The notes below the pieces were generated by a model that had not been told where the DNA came from, did no database searches, and saw only the letters and a list, made by a program, of their open reading frames with translations. Positions 1 through 38,966 of a stretch of DNA of 64,000 nt are shown here, in pieces. Both the position numbers and the translations under genes were made by a program. Every line of letters starts with the position of its first letter. Position 1 is the stretch's first letter. This DNA is from Cristatella mucedo. Its lineage: Eukaryota; Bryozoa; Phylactolaemata; Cristatellidae. The stretch covers positions 1,580,001-1,644,000 of the forward strand of contig WPIO01000058.1 in assembly GCA_009760855.2 (NCBI GenBank), written 5' to 3'.

Positions 1-693
1 TTATTGTTCCCAGAGCTTTCTTGTGGAAGTTGTTTGTGGAACACAGTTATTAACAGTTCCATCAAATTACACTGCTCTGAGAAAGCTCAGAATGAGGTAG
101 ACGTATGAATTTAGCCTTTGTAGCCTTCTGCCATAATAGCTAAATAAGTGCTCAGGAATGAGATAACTTTAGTGCCTTCCTGATTGCTTACTGCTTAATT
201 GTGGAGGATCCTTCGTAATGGGAAGCAGTTACCGTACGACTGACCTTTGCCGTGTTACCTTGCTTTTCCCTAGCTTGTGTCTGTGGTTGCTATTTATGCT
301 ATCACGTGCACTAAGTAGTGGTCGCTCGTTTATAGAGCAGTTGGCTCTTCCAGTCGTCGCCCTGCTTTTCAGTTTCGTATATGCCGCAGTGAGTGTGAGC
401 CAAGAAAGCCTCTTTCTTGGCAAGCCTCCCAGCTAGTAGGCCAACCAAACAGCCATTGCATGTCTGATAGTCGTTCATGTGGTTCCTCGGCTGCCTTTCA
501 CTTTATGTGGAATTCTTTGCTCTTGCTGTCCCTTTTGACATGCCCCATCTCTCTCTCTCTCTTATGACTTATTGCATTTTGTGAAACCAGTTGTCATAGT
601 TGTTATTCACGGTGTAGCCGGGTTGACCAAGCCTGCCCGGCAGGCCTGCCAAACCAAGCAAGTCATCATGTCTTCCTGTGACTGATTTTGCAG
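1..693 (+). other. SNX13 intron sequence, nothing else recognised
   Basis: No exon that fits the PXA domain or the first part of SNX13 is visible here. It holds a short CT run near 550 and a polypyrimidine tract before the first exon. The open frame at 218-436 is hydrophobic, but no splice sites put it in phase with the gene. Confidence 0.5.
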
Positions 694-27063
<26,370 letters not shown>

Positions 27064-28158
27064 ACTCGCTCGTGTTCCAGAATGTCGTCGTCGTCGCTAA
27101 CATTCCGAAGCCCGAATTCATGTGGGCGTGTGTTAGTGTCGCTTTTGTACCCCTCAGATCCGGCACTTGTGCGCCAATGCCTGCTAACTGCAGCGCTGCA
27201 CAAGTTGATGTAATGGTACAGGCCGCTTGTGCCTCACTCGAGGCCTGCATACTGAAGGGTCCTCGAGTAAGCGCCTTGCTGTTTCATTCGTGTCTCAACT
27301 TTCAGCCGCTTTGGCCTGGAAAGCGTGACTTTAAATGTGGGGTTGACTCTGGGTGTTTAGCAATAGTTACTGGCATTGACGGGCCACATTTTTTTCGTGG
27401 AACCAGAATTGCACTCGTCCGTTTTATGGGTTCAGTCCACTGCTGTCTGCCGTTCGTTTTTTGCTCCCTGAGCGATGCAGGAGAGGCCTTTTTGACCAAC
27501 ACTTAGCATGGTGTAATATATCGCGTAGGTGTTGTTTGCCTGCGAAGCCCTGCGACTATACCCCTCGATTTTACATCGAACTTTTTTCGTGCCGTGATAT
27601 GGATATCGTGGTTCCTTTTTAAAAAGCATCGCATGCATTCGTGGAACGTGTATGAAATGCAGTGCTCGCGTCCAGATACATGAAGACCATTGTGGTCTGG
27701 TATTTCATTTGTTGTTAACTATTGTCTTAATACAATGAAGATTTCCTTGATACACCACGACACTCTGACGAGACTACATTGGGCTCGTGTTAGTCGTGGC
27801 TGGCTGAACCGACAGGCAGCCAGGAAAAATATCGAGTGGATCGATGCGAACTGTCGACGATAGTACGCATTCCTGTTTATAAGACAAGGGCGCCAGCGCT
27901 TGCAAATTCTCAGCACATTTTACACCACTGCTTAAAAAGAGTTTGTGAATACTTGAAAATGCATGCTCTAAATGCCCGGCTGGCTGGCTTGGAATCGCTG
28001 CCGCCTGCTTTACTCTCCTACGGCTGGCTTGCTGGACGTTGTAATTGATCAGCTGAGATTTATATGTACAAAACTCTAGCTCGCTCAAGCTGCCGCAGCC
28101 AGGCAGTTGGCTCGCAGCGGCGGCTGGAAGCGGTGCTCGTTGGTGCTCGACTTGTAGC
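27064..28158. other. Convergent 3' flanks of SNX13 and the LRAT-domain gene
   Basis: The two genes point at each other across 1.1 kb, so this stretch should hold both 3' UTRs. No repeat or further coding frame was identified, and no canonical AATAAA was found on either strand. Confidence 0.5.
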
Positions 28159-28894
28159 TCAAAAACGCCGACCTCCCCCGAGGCCGAACAAGGAGAGTAT
28201 GGCATCCAAGTACGTGCCCGTGTTGACCTCGATCGCCGGCTCCGGCAGTAGCCCCCAAAAAGCTAGCGATGGAGCAACGTATGGCCACATCAGTCTCCAC
28301 AGCTTGCCGCCCGTCGCATGGTCGAACGCGTACAATGTCAGCAAACAAAAGAAGCAGGCCCTCAGCTTGTGCCGACCGACGACGTAGAAGAAGAAGTTCA
28401 GGGGCGTCTCCACCATCGGCGGCAGCACGGCGGCGGCACAGTCTCGCCGTCGACCGAGGAGCTTGTACACTCTCGGGTACCTGGTCAGAGAGCGGTTAAC
28501 TCCCGTCATTACACGGCTGCAGAGGTCGGCGTCGGTTTTGCAGAACACCGCATAGTGCTCGCAGCTTTTGACGGCAGCGGCACGGCAGCTCTGGGACACG
28601 CCGACGGCCGGCGGCAGTCGGATCAGCTGCTTCGCCAAAGTCACCGTGTCGTCGGCGCTTCGGCAGCGAATTGTGGCCGGATCGTAGACGATTCTCATCA
28701 GCGGCCGCCTGCCCGAGTCCGTGAACTCGGCAAGCTCCACGCGAGCCGGACAGTAGCATCTTAACTGAACACCCTCCGGGCCGATGTCGACTACGCCTTT
28801 TCCTCGGCCCAGGAAAATGCCGTGGTGCCACGTTCGCAGCAAGCCCCCGTAGAGCGCCGTTTCCGTTACGACATGATCGCCTTTGCAGAGTGCC
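28159..28894 (-). CDS. LRAT-domain (NlpC/P60-like) protein, last exon
   Basis: The exon starts after the - strand acceptor CGGCTTTTTGCAG (one base completes a split codon) and gives 244 residues to the stop at 28159. An in-frame TAG upstream of the acceptor shows a 5' exon is needed; I did not find it. The LRAT domain covers about residues 3-125: CKGDHVV, TWHHGIF (His 23, first catalytic His), VVDIGP (Asp 36) and SCEHYAVFCK (Cys 111, nucleophile). Family: LRAT and PLAAT enzymes move acyl groups through the Cys, usually on membranes. Here the second His of the PLAAT motif (VVH) is replaced by Asp. The C-terminal third is hydrophobic (about 165-225, LNFFFYVVG and MWPYVAPSLAFWGLLP), probably membrane-associated. 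Whether it is LRAT-like, PLAAT-like or closer to LRATD is open. Confidence 0.8.
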
Positions 28895-31519
28895 CTGCAA
28901 AAAGCCGAGGCCAGCTAGCGGATAGTGACGCGCCTGGGAAGAGATTCGATTCAGACGACTCACGCCCCTCGCTCGGGCCTCTAGCTCGGCTCTGACGCGT
29001 GCTTTGTAGGTCGAGACTCGCCGAGTGAGTTTTAGTTGCAACTCGAGCAAGGCATAGCAGTAGAGCTCTGGTGAAGGCGTACACGGGAAGACAAGGAGTG
29101 GTGCTTTTGAGAGGTTTTACCATTGGCAGCTCTGCTTTCCTAGAGCTCGCCAAGTATGTACAGTTCGTGAGCACGACATAGGGGCCTCTCTGGCAATGTG
29201 AGAGCAGACGTAGGAACGCGGCCCACGAATCTGCTGCTTTTTTATCTCTGCAGTGGGAGGGAGGAAATGAGCGTGGAAGCGAAGCGCTAGTCTATGTTTA
29301 AGTCTCAGCCAAAGACGAGTCCGTTCCGCTTCAGCTTTCCCTGCACCCAGGGTATACTGCCTTTTTTCTCACGTGTGCCATGCGTGCTGCTTACCCGCTG
29401 CAAGATTCAAGTGTAATTTACAAGCAAGAGGTCTTACTAACCCGTGGTTCCGAATCTCTTCTTTCATGCTTCTGCATGCAAGTCTTGTCCACACACTGTG
29501 CACGTCATCTACCTTTAATAGTGCGTCTCTTGCAGTGGGTTGTATAGCACCCAGATAGAAATTAAGTTCTCTCTTGTGTTTCTTTAAAAGTGACCATTTA
29601 TTGTTCTTATTATCATTACTACTAAGCGCGATGTTACATGAACGTAGATTTCTCACGCTTCTGTCTTCTCCCACTTCGGTAAAGCTGATCTATTACGCCA
29701 CCTGGGATAATATTGTTATTGTAGGACATGCAGCGAATTTAGTCATAGCATAAACGAGTGGCCGTGGCTTGCTTTCACGTATCCAGTAAAAACCGTTTCT
29801 GCTTCCCAGTTGAACCTCCCTGCTCTCGTGGGTATGGGTGTGCGCGTCAAACATTTTCGCCAAAGCTCATAAGCACGCATTTTCGTGCGTCCATCTGTGC
29901 AGGCAGATAGGGGCTCTACTACGCCCTTGCCATTACTCTCTAGGAGTCCGCGATGGCTTTCTCTGACGGCTTGAGCTCAATACATCGATAGAAGTGTAAA
30001 GCAGAACAGACCACCGAATATATTCAGCTTCAGGGGCAGATATATGCCGTGTAGCAGGGCGGCATCCTGGCTTGAGCATCGTCCTCATAATCGCAGCAGC
30101 CCCACTACTAGCAGGCCCCTTGATGGAAAAGAATATTTAAGGTGCAGTCGCCACCGGCCTTTACCTGCTGTCTGAGACGCACTCAGCATCGATCTGCTCA
30201 TTCATATTCCTTAAAGAGCATCATTGTTTTCCGTTGGATAAGCTCTAAGGAGTTGCTGCCATAGTTGCACGCCGCTGTCAACGTCCCGCAACACTCAACG
30301 CAAACTGAATGTTGTTTCGATGGCTTCTTGCAATGACCTCGCCACTAAGCTTGAGCTATGTAATCGTGCAGTGGCGAAAGTTACGCGGCTGCTTGTGCAG
30401 GTGTCACTCTGAGCCACGGAGCCTCATATAGAACGGAGGCTTAGCCCTTGGTCCAGTCGTTCTCACTGGTTGCCTAGATATGTGAAGCTTTCACAATTAG
30501 GGACGCCATGCATTGCAATCCAACTGCTCTATTTGATTGCTAGCCATTGCAATGCCCTAGCCTGCTATTCAGTTGCTCTAGTTCATTTGTCATGTACAAG
30601 AGCGATTGCATGTCACCTATTTCAGCGAAAGCTGACCGCTAGATATCCGTGTTCTTGCATTTGGGTTTCGGCAATGCAGTGATACATTTTAAGATGTGTT
30701 GGGTTTTCACTTAGTCTGAAGACGCATATTCACTTCTTTCATCCGGTGAAGTATTACAAACTTGTTAGACAAATTAGATCCTCATTTGACCTCACCTCCC
30801 AAATACTCTTCGAGCCGATCTCACGAGAGACTATTTAACGATTGCTCGAAAGCTCTGCTTAAACCTCGACAAGTGGAAACCTAACTGATAATATGATCAG
30901 TAACGATTATTACAATAAGTTAATTTGTAGCCTTAACTGATAAACGATCAATAACATTTATTTGAATCAGTGTATGAGTTAGCATAGGCACCGTACCAGT
31001 TGCTTCGTCGCGCTAGATGTGCTGCATTCTGATTTAGCAGTGGCTAATATAAGAACTATTGAACTCTGCTGCAAAGAATTTTGAAAAATAGCTTGGTTGC
31101 GACTTTGTGGCCAAATATAAGTGGCTAAAACCGGGTTCTTCGAGCTAACTAAAACCTTGCCTCTGATGGTGCACAAACTGCTAAGACGTCTGCGAGGGCT
31201 GGAGCACTTTACATCGACTGAAATACTGACGGGTGCACAGACTAATCGGAGAGCTGCATGGGTAGACACAGTAGTCCTTGTGTATGTCAGGGTAATCGAA
31301 CTGACCAGAAACATGGTACGTTAGACAAATAGACCAAATGTCTGCGAGTGAAGACAAGCAGACCGGAGATCTGTTTCGGTAGAAAAACTAAGCAGATACA
31401 TTGCTACGGTTGACAATTTGACTAGGCGTTTGAAAGGGATAGATAAACTGACTTGGTGTCTGCTCAGATCGGTCAACAATCCGGATACTTGCTGGTGCAG
31501 ATCAATAGGCCCTAAGTGT
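28895..31519. other. Upstream of the LRAT-domain exon; mostly unassigned
   Basis: Should contain the missing 5' exon(s) of the LRAT-domain gene. A - strand GGC/GTGAGT donor-like site near 28962 ends an open frame, but the phase does not match the exon at 28894. A LINE fragment at about 29290-29620 (+, SQLKM-type block and an AAGTTCTCTC tail) is the only repeat seen. Confidence 0.4.
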
Positions 31520-31520
31520 A

Positions 31521-31660
31521 CTGCCGAGCTGGTTTGACCTAGCGGTTAAGATACTCACCTCGATCAAGGTTTGGCCGAGGTCGTAGGCTCGAGCCCTGTC
31601 ACATATGTGAAGCGCCTGAATAGAGATTAAGTTCTCTTAGGGTGCTATACAAATGAATTA
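31521..31660 (+). repeat. tRNA-derived SINE, family A, full length
   Basis: GCCGAGCTGGTTTGACC, TAGCGGTTAAGATACTC (A-box) and a B-box in GTCGTAGGCTCGAGCCC. The LINE-like end follows: GCGCCTGAATAGAGATTAAG, TTCTCTTAGGGTGC, ATACAAATGAATTA. Confidence 0.85.
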
Positions 31661-33114
31661 CAGTGTGTTTACTAGATTAGGCACAGTGGACCAGAATTTT
31701 GCAAGGGTGAACATACTGACTGTACGTCGTCTCCATCTTTACTTGGTCCAAAATTCTGCCTTGAACGTTCACAGTCTGCTTAGAGAGAACTGTCAATTTG
31801 CCAACAGCATAATGTTTCCAATTACTGATGGATATGTCATCAATAACTACAAATATTATGAGGGTTTGCAGTAGATTTTAAAAGTTATAAATGTGGCTCC
31901 ACATTATAGATTGATTGCGATATTTAAAGCGCACTTTTGTTACTAGAAAAGTGTATTACTCCAAATTCTCTTAATCCTTCTCCTAAACCACAAGTGATTT
32001 TCCAGCATTTACAACATTTGTGAGTATTTCTTCCGAATATTTCTAATTCAGCAATGATGTTTGAGATTTTTCACCGAGGTCGGAGACAAATTAAACATTT
32101 TACCATCTTACCCCATTCTAAATCTCGATCCATGTTGCGAAGGCAGTAATGGAACGGATTATGGCTTGCAATTCTGCAACTCACTAATTACATATTTATC
32201 GCATTATAATAAGAGCAAAATACCATTAAATCAACTATTTACTATTTATTATTATTTACTATTTGATTTCCCAGACAATTGGCATTGGAAAGCAGACTGA
32301 TCGTACGTAGTACTTTTTGTGTAACTTCAGCTGTAAGCCGGTCAATTGTTCACTCTTTTCCGAGCTTTGTAAGGGCCACTGTAGGGCCTAAAAAAATCTT
32401 TCCTTTCACAGAAGCTCAGTCACGTCGTTTCTCGTGCAAGAAATGTATATTGAGGCCTGATTCGGATGATGATTTACTCACAGTAACTGAGTTATGTATT
32501 AGACTCTTGGCAGCGTGTCAGTGTAGATCAAGCAACATGGCAACGTTTATAACTTGAGAAACAGCTTTGGACCACGCTATTTTCTGAAATTCTCGCACTC
32601 AGGTCAAATCCACCTTTTCGAATGATAACTAAGTAAATCGCTAGCCAAATGCCAGTTGCGGCAACTTGCATCCGACATGAGTGCAACATGCAATATGTGC
32701 AGTGCCGCCGCAATTTCAGGGAAGAAGGTTTCTCTTCCTGTCACTACGAAGAAGGCCACTAATTCCTTAAAGATGCAAATTAGGCGTACGAGATACTTTT
32801 CGAGCTACTGCTGCTGTCATGAGAATCGGAGCAATCACATTGTGATGGGCTTTTAAAAATTAAAAATTAGCCAAGTACAAATCGTAAATTTCCAAACAAC
32901 CACACAACAGCACCTATGCATTATATCAAAGTAACTAAAAGCCTGTGGTAATTGCTGGGTATCTGTACGTTCATGTGGATAGCACTAGCCTCAGCCATGT
33001 GCCCTCTTCAAAATTCGTCCAATACGTTGCAACGCAACTCATATTAGTGGCCATACCCTTGACCTCGTGATCGAATAATATGTTGCCTAAATGGGTGCCT
33101 AATTGACATAATAA
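31661..33114. other. AT-rich intergenic DNA, nothing recognised
   Basis: Low GC with many stops. No splice-bounded frame, repeat family or RNA gene is seen. Confidence 0.4.
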
Positions 33115-33230
33115 TAACAATAATAACAATACCTTTGGTAAGCGCCCTTAGAGAACTCGTTTTCTTTCTTGGCACTTTACATTTGCCATCTTGGATAATT
33201 GCTAAATACCATTTACCGTAACAATACTTG
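33115..33230 (-). repeat. L2/CR1-like LINE 3' tail fragment
   Basis: From the (TTG/TTA)n tail at 33115 inward: GCGCCCTTAGAGAACTCG, then GGCACTTTACATTTGCC, the standard tail read on the - strand. Confidence 0.65.
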
Positions 33231-33482
33231 TGAGCGAACAGGTTCCCATTCGGCTTATAAAGCAGCTTTACTTACAGTCAGGGAAAACAAGAAATTTCTA
33301 GACTCCTCCGGCAATAGACTCTCCCTCCTCCAAAAGACTCGCACCATGCTATAAGTTTCAATCTGAAGCGAGCTCTGGGTTTGAATGCTCCCCTAAAAGC
33401 TTTAGTCTGATCGAGCTATTAATTGAGCCGTTTATATTTATTGGCGCGACAGATAATTTCAATTGGTTTTAGCAAATAAATT

Positions 33483-34566
33483 TATTAATGACAATAATAA
33501 TAAAATTGATAAAGCGCCCTCGGAGAACTAAATCTCTTTCTAGGCGCTATAAATTTGCTGCAAAGGAAAGACGATCGAATGGTGAGTGGTATTAAGCTTG
33601 ATTAACAACATAAATAACATGGTTATGAGTGGCATGCACAGGGTCAGCATGCAAGTGTGGTTAGTGGCAGCATGCACAGTGTCAGCACGCATAAGCACAT
33701 CAAGGACGAATCACAGGGACCCACTAAATGCTATAATAATAATAATAATAATAATGCACTTGATAAAGCACCCTCAGAGAACTCAATCTCTTTCTAGGCG
33801 CTTTACATTTGCTGCAAAAGGAGGCTGTCCTAAAAAGGCGTGTTTCAAGTTCATTTTAAATGTGGTCAAGTCAGGGGATGTTGTGAAGCAAGTCGGTTGT
33901 GAGTTCCAGGCTTTGGGAGCATAGGAACAAAATGCACGGTCTCCAAAGGACTTGAGGTTTGAACGAAGTATAGGTCCGGTTGGGGAGTAGATCTGATAGA
34001 TAGGCTGGAGCCAAAGAATGAAGGAACCTAGCAGTGAGCGACAAAACCTTAAAGTCGATCCGTTGCTTGACTGGTAGCCAGTGCAGGTCGGCGAGAAGTG
34101 GTATGATGTGGCTACTGCGACGCTCACAACAGAAAAGCCTAGCTGCAGTTTTACACCAGCTGTAGTCGCCTGATTGCACATGCCTGTAGGCCAGCAAGCA
34201 GTGAGTGAGAGTTACAGAAGTCAAAATGGAATGTCACAAATGCATGGACCAACTGAGACGTGGCATCCTTATCTAAACAAGCCCGAATTTTAGCAACTTT
34301 ATGTTGCTGAAAGTAGGCAGACTTGACTGTGGTGCTGATGTGGTCGTCTAACGAGAAGTCACTTTGGAAAATGACACCTAGATTTCGTGCAGATTCAACA
34401 AGAAATATGCTGGTAGAGCCGATTTTGAGCTTTAGCCTTTCAAATTTCTGAATTTTATTTGGTTTGCCCATAACTAGTAAGTTAGTTTTATCATTACTTA
34501 ATTAAAGAAAATTTGCTGCCATCCATGTATGGATGTTATGCAGCGAGGGAGTTGAGAGAATTCGAG
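33483..34566 (-). mobile_element. L2/CR1-like LINE copy with a nested tail-only insertion
   Basis: The 3' tail starts at 33483 with (ATT)n and the hairpin. The ORF end continues to about 34566 on the - strand with KIRACLDKDATSQLVHAF, then ADLHWLPVKQRIDFKV. At 33733-33823 the copy is interrupted by a second short tail of the same family in the same orientation. Dead copy with stops. Confidence 0.85.
33733..33826 (-). mobile_element. 91-bp tail-only LINE insertion inside a LINE
   Basis: Element sequence reads ...CCCACTAAATGCT up to 33732 and resumes GCTGTCCTAAA at 33824. Between lie (ATA)n, the tail hairpin and about 20 bp of flank. The repeated GCT (33730-33732 and 33824-33826) fits a short target duplication. 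Confidence 0.8.
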
Positions 34567-36150
34567 GTGCTTGAAGGCTAAATTTAATTGAAGCTGCTAG
34601 CCTCCGTGAGACCAGAGACACTCTAAATAGCTACGATGCTTTTAAAGTCGATGCCTTGGCTCTGCCTAATATATCCACAGCATTCGAAATTGATCACTGC
34701 TGCAGTCTGCTAGAGTGGTCACTAAAATTGATCTAGCTGATGAGGCTCTGTCGTGATTCTTATCGTAATTGTCTAATCATTACTATTCCACGTCGTATAA
34801 TGGTCAAGTTTACTCACGTGGACCACTGACCTATGAAGCTATACAATCTTCTGTTCATGTCTCTTTGTCGTTGGCCATTTGTAAAGAACCTGCCGGAAAC
34901 GGAAATGAGCCTATGAAATCGGCTATTAACTTTATGCCATGGACACATAGGTGCACTTGTTATTCAACTCATTAGGATCAGCTGCAGTGACCGATAATCA
35001 GAAAAAACTTGTGCCTCATTTGCTATAGCAGCTACAGTTGTCCCCGGTTGACTAAAAGAAACAGTGTAGAATTTTTAATCTGACTTTCAAGGCCTGTCAT
35101 GACTTATTCCTTCTTATATAATGTAACTGCTGTGCCCGTTTTAGCTTCCTCTTGTCCTCAGATCAGCAATACAATAAATTAGCGATTCTATTTTTCACAT
35201 GATCGTTGATAGAAGAAACTGCATAGAAGTATTTGAAGAGTCAAGCACACTTCCACAATTCTCGCTGAACAACAAAATTTCTCCTGCCGCTGACTACAAG
35301 CAGATCCTTTTCAGCCATCCTAAATCTCTGATTTAGGTTCTTCTCCAAGATAAAGACAAGATAAATACAAGAAAAACGTTAGTCGACATGTGCTCGTGTT
35401 TTTGAGAAGCTTCGTGAATTGAAGCCAACTTTGAATCCGATAAGTATGACGGTGGATTTTGAAAAAGCAAGCCATAAGGCTGCGATTCCTGTATTTCCCA
35501 CAACGCTCCTCGTCGGGTGCCTCTTGCATTTAGGACAGTGTTTATGGAGGAAAGTTCAAGATTCTCAACTGACCGAAGAGTGCCGTAATAGCGAAATAAT
35601 TGTGATTTAATTTACAAATATATCAAATAAATCGACCCTACATTATCTTTAAATTTTCTACTCGAATGTTAGTCAAGTTTCATTCAAGAATCAAGTTGCT
35701 TTGATATTTATTATTTATTTATAACCTATTAATTATGTATTAGTTATTTTTGTATTATAGGTACTCCGAAAGTATCAAATGTATTTAGCTGTCTTGACGG
35801 GGCTATTTTATCTTGGGTTGTTTTGTATCCAGGCAATTTTTCTGGGATATTTTGTTAGCACTGTTTTGTCCGGACTTTTGTCGGGTCACTCGTCTTTAAT
35901 TTTGCGGGGTGAAGCTAAGCCGATCAAAAAGTCTCACTCAATTCTAAAGTGTCGGAGGAGTCTCAGTGATTATAATACCAATTGCAGTGGGTAGCTAAGG
36001 ATTGCCTGATGCAAGACACGAACCGACGAACTTGGTCGTGAAGTGCGAGCACATTACCCCTGGGCAAAGACTCGGGGGATTTTGTTACTCATTATTCGCA
36101 GGTCTTCCAAACTGCAATAAGCCACTTAAAGATGCTACAAAATCATAAAG
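34567..36150. other. AT-rich intergenic DNA with one hydrophobic open frame
   Basis: Mostly featureless. A + strand frame from 35762 follows an acceptor-like TTGTATTATAG and encodes a hydrophobic stretch (35779-35994; LTGLFYLGLFCIQAIFLGYF) before a stop. There is no partner exon or homology I recognise, so it is not called as a gene. Confidence 0.35.
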
Positions 36151-36545
36151 CTAGTCTTGTCTGTCGTGAACGTTGCAGTTGCCACAATACGTCACTTCTT
36201 ACCGATCTGCAACCGACCCCGTCAGGCAGGGTATCGTCTTAAAGGTTTTGTCATTGACTGGTGGGTCCTCGGTTCTTTCACTGGCCTACTTATCTGAACT
36301 ACTTCCCAGTCCGGTTAAGGCATTGTACCATTCGCTCTGGTGACAAAGGCTGTTCAAGTGTGCATCTAATCAATCTCAAATTGTTTGGTGATCCTGCCTT
36401 TACTTAGTATGCTTCCAAAGCCTGGTCCTCACTCTCAACTGATGTCACGTTCACTGACTCTAGGCATTAAAAAAGCTTAAAACCTACTTATTCCTCACAG
36501 CCTTGGCTGGGTCTGTGTAAACTGTCTTTTTCTTGCTCGTGCATG
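36150..36545 (+). repeat. L2/CR1-like LINE 3' ORF fragment
   Basis: Decayed ORF end (TCTTGTCTGTCGTGAACG, the LVCRER block; CTTAAAACCTACTTATTCC, the KLKTYLF block). The terminal hairpin is missing. Confidence 0.6.
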
Positions 36546-37810
36546 CTGACACTTTGCATGCTATCACTAATCGAATTAGGAAGCTAGTTTAATTGTGAAT
36601 CAACATTTCTTCATAGCCTTCTGGCGATTTCTTCTCAGCGACTCCAATGCAGGGATATTCGCGTTCGTGCATTTCTACCAACTCCGAAAAGTAATCACCA
36701 TGCTACCGTTGCTGAATCAGTATGCTGCAACAGCATATAGATTTGACCTAAACACAAATTTAGCTGATTTAACAGCCTCATTTGCACTGCGGTAGAAGAG
36801 CCTTGACGATGCCACAGAAGGAGCACGATAAGTCACGGTCACAATCGCTGGTGACATTGTTCTTACCAGAGTGCTGTACATTGATTATGCGTGCAGCAAT
36901 GGTGACTTAGTTTTGAGACCGTTTCAGGTAATTTATCAGATCGGACTGAAGCTGAAGATTTCCATATATCTCCAACTCTAATAATGCTGTTAATATGAAT
37001 TACTGTGAATCCGACCGTTCAGGAGATAATTTGAAACCCAAGTCGACGGGGTGACTGGTGATGAACATTAAAACAGCTAAAACAATTGATGAGACGATGC
37101 ATCTGAAAATCCTTAGTGGTAATTTATGTCACAGCCTGACAAGTTGGCGAAGCGGATTTTTTTTAACACCTAGCACGTAAGAAGGATTTTTTAAATATAT
37201 TGGTCAAAGGTGGCCTAAATTTTAAGTAGGAAGTAGTGAAACGCTGGCTTCCTAACGGAGTCAAATTATTGAGTGCTAGAGATTATAGACCGCTCCTGAT
37301 TTACGTTATCATTAGGAACCAGATATGTGATAAACTATGCATACAAAGACATCGGAAGTGATGATTACACAATGCTACATAATGGCTGGTTCTTCGCGAG
37401 AACATGTAGCCCCTCTGAAGCTCCGAGATAACTTGTGCCACGTAAAAGACAGAGTCTTGTTATCAAAGTAGGGCATTTTTAATCAGTCTCGTTTGCCATC
37501 GTCGGTACATCCACGATTGGGGGCTTGTCCCAATCGCTGGCTGTGCTCCGAGGCACTAGCTACGTCAGTATCTCATGCATTTGAAAGGACTAGCACCCAT
37601 CTCGCGAGCAGTGCTTGCGGAGAATTACTTAAGATCGCAAGCTACGAGCAGCTGCCGCGCTATTGTAGCACTCCAATCTCCTTCACTCGCTATCTCCCTA
37701 CCCAACTTTCTTGGTCTCCATCTAATTTTCTCAATCTCATGCACTCACTCTCAGTTTGTTCTTTTTGACCTGCTCTTTCGATCTTACTCTTTCACTTGCT
37801 GGCACTCACC

Positions 37811-37811
<1 letters not shown>
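36546..37811. other. Intergenic, nothing recognised
   Basis: No repeat family or gene signature is recognised before the CT tract at 37812. Confidence 0.4.
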
Positions 37812-37892
<81 letters not shown>

Positions 37893-37918
37893 CTCTCTCG
37901 TTCTCTTTCTCTCTCTCC
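37812..37918 (+). repeat. (CT)n microsatellite
   Basis: Perfect CT to 37888, then interrupted CT-rich sequence. Confidence 0.97.
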
Positions 37919-38442
37919 CCTATCTTGGATGTGGTTTCGCCTCACTTTAAGTTTTTCTCTTTGGGACAAGACCTACGTTTTAATGACCAGTGAGTCACTA
38001 GACAAAAGTGGCACACGGATCCTTCGGGAACCGAATGCCAACAAATGCGATCTGAGCTCGTTTAAACATAATTCGCTCACGAGCTCCGATGTGCAGTCAG
38101 TAGCCAATAGTCTGTAAGCATCACTAAAGAGTTTACTCTAAAAGGATCTATTACCATTGACACGTGCCCAATATAAAGGAGGAGCGTGAGTCGAGACACG
38201 ATCCTGTAGTTGACGGCTGCTAACAGCTGGCGATTGCGATGCTACATGTATCCAGACGCGTATCTACTATCCAGACTTGTACCGCGGAATTGCGTCGACA
38301 GTAGCGCTTGCTACAGAAGGTTTTGATCCTTTACTCGAAACTTTGCACAGCTATGAAAATCTCAACGGCTTCTCTAGCAGATGATGTTATAGCTTGATTG
38401 GCAATGCCAAAATGTGAGTACTTAATGAGCGGCTAGATGAGC

Positions 38443-38573
38443 AAGATGGCGGCCGGTGGTTTTCGGCATAGGTTCTTTCCTCGGGAACTTTGCAAGGAAG
38501 CTGCACTTCGGTCAAGCTTTACCTTTGGCTGGCCCCTCCATGTCCGTGGGCCGCCTCACTAAATGCACTTCCG
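38443..38573 (+). promoter_or_regulatory. Promoter-like motifs: YY1 site over an ATG and an ETS site
   Basis: AAGATGGCGGC at 38443-38453 is the classic YY1 core with its embedded ATG, common at 5' ends of animal housekeeping transcripts. CACTTCCGG at 38565-38573 is an ETS/GABP-type site. The ATG opens a 38-codon frame ending TAA at 38560-38562. This marks the start of the CpG-rich stretch 38.4-40.3 kb. The transcript served is not identified. Confidence 0.45.
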
Positions 38574-38928
38574 GTCGACCGGCGTAAATCGCTAGCTGCT
38601 GCATCCGCGACTAACGGCTAATGCTAACGTTACGATTTCGTAATAAACAGGGCGCAATTCCAGCGGTCATGTTTAACAGGCCAGCGCCTACGGCACGCTG
38701 CCGGCTGAGCTTCGGAGTAGAAAGGAGTACAGCAACACACACATTTGGCGCCGCCCCGAGCGCTCCTCAGTCTGGTCTTGGTTGAGCTAGACCCGGTTGT
38801 GTAGCCCGCCCGGATTGGCACCCAGCCAGGGCCATTGGCCTGGTTAATTCCGGTGCTTTCTTTGGTGTTGTGGAGTAGTTTAACATGTGCACGGCAGACT
38901 CGATGAAAAGCAGCTGGTCACCTTCAGC

Positions 38929-38966
38929 CCGCCCGCCCGCCCGCCCGCCCGCCCGCCTGCCCGCCG
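38929..38966 (+). repeat. (CCCG)n short tandem repeat
   Basis: About eight CCCG units with one T variant, inside the CpG-rich island. Reads as Pro-Ala-Arg or Ala-Gly-Gly repeats in the open frames crossing it. Confidence 0.95.

Noticed and set aside
28318..29050. Open frames of 148 and 184 codons over the LRAT-domain exon
   Set aside because: They lie opposite or out of frame to the exon that carries the LRAT motifs and have no domain of their own.
31521..31600. tRNA-like sequence with A and B boxes
   Set aside because: The acceptor stem and anticodon arm do not close and the sequence recurs with a common LINE-like tail. These are SINEs, not tRNA genes. The same holds for 1690, 26170, 43420 and 62143.
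35762..35994. Hydrophobic frame after an acceptor-like TATTATAG
   Set aside because: AT-rich DNA yields hydrophobic codons by chance; no donor exon, homologue or promoter was found.
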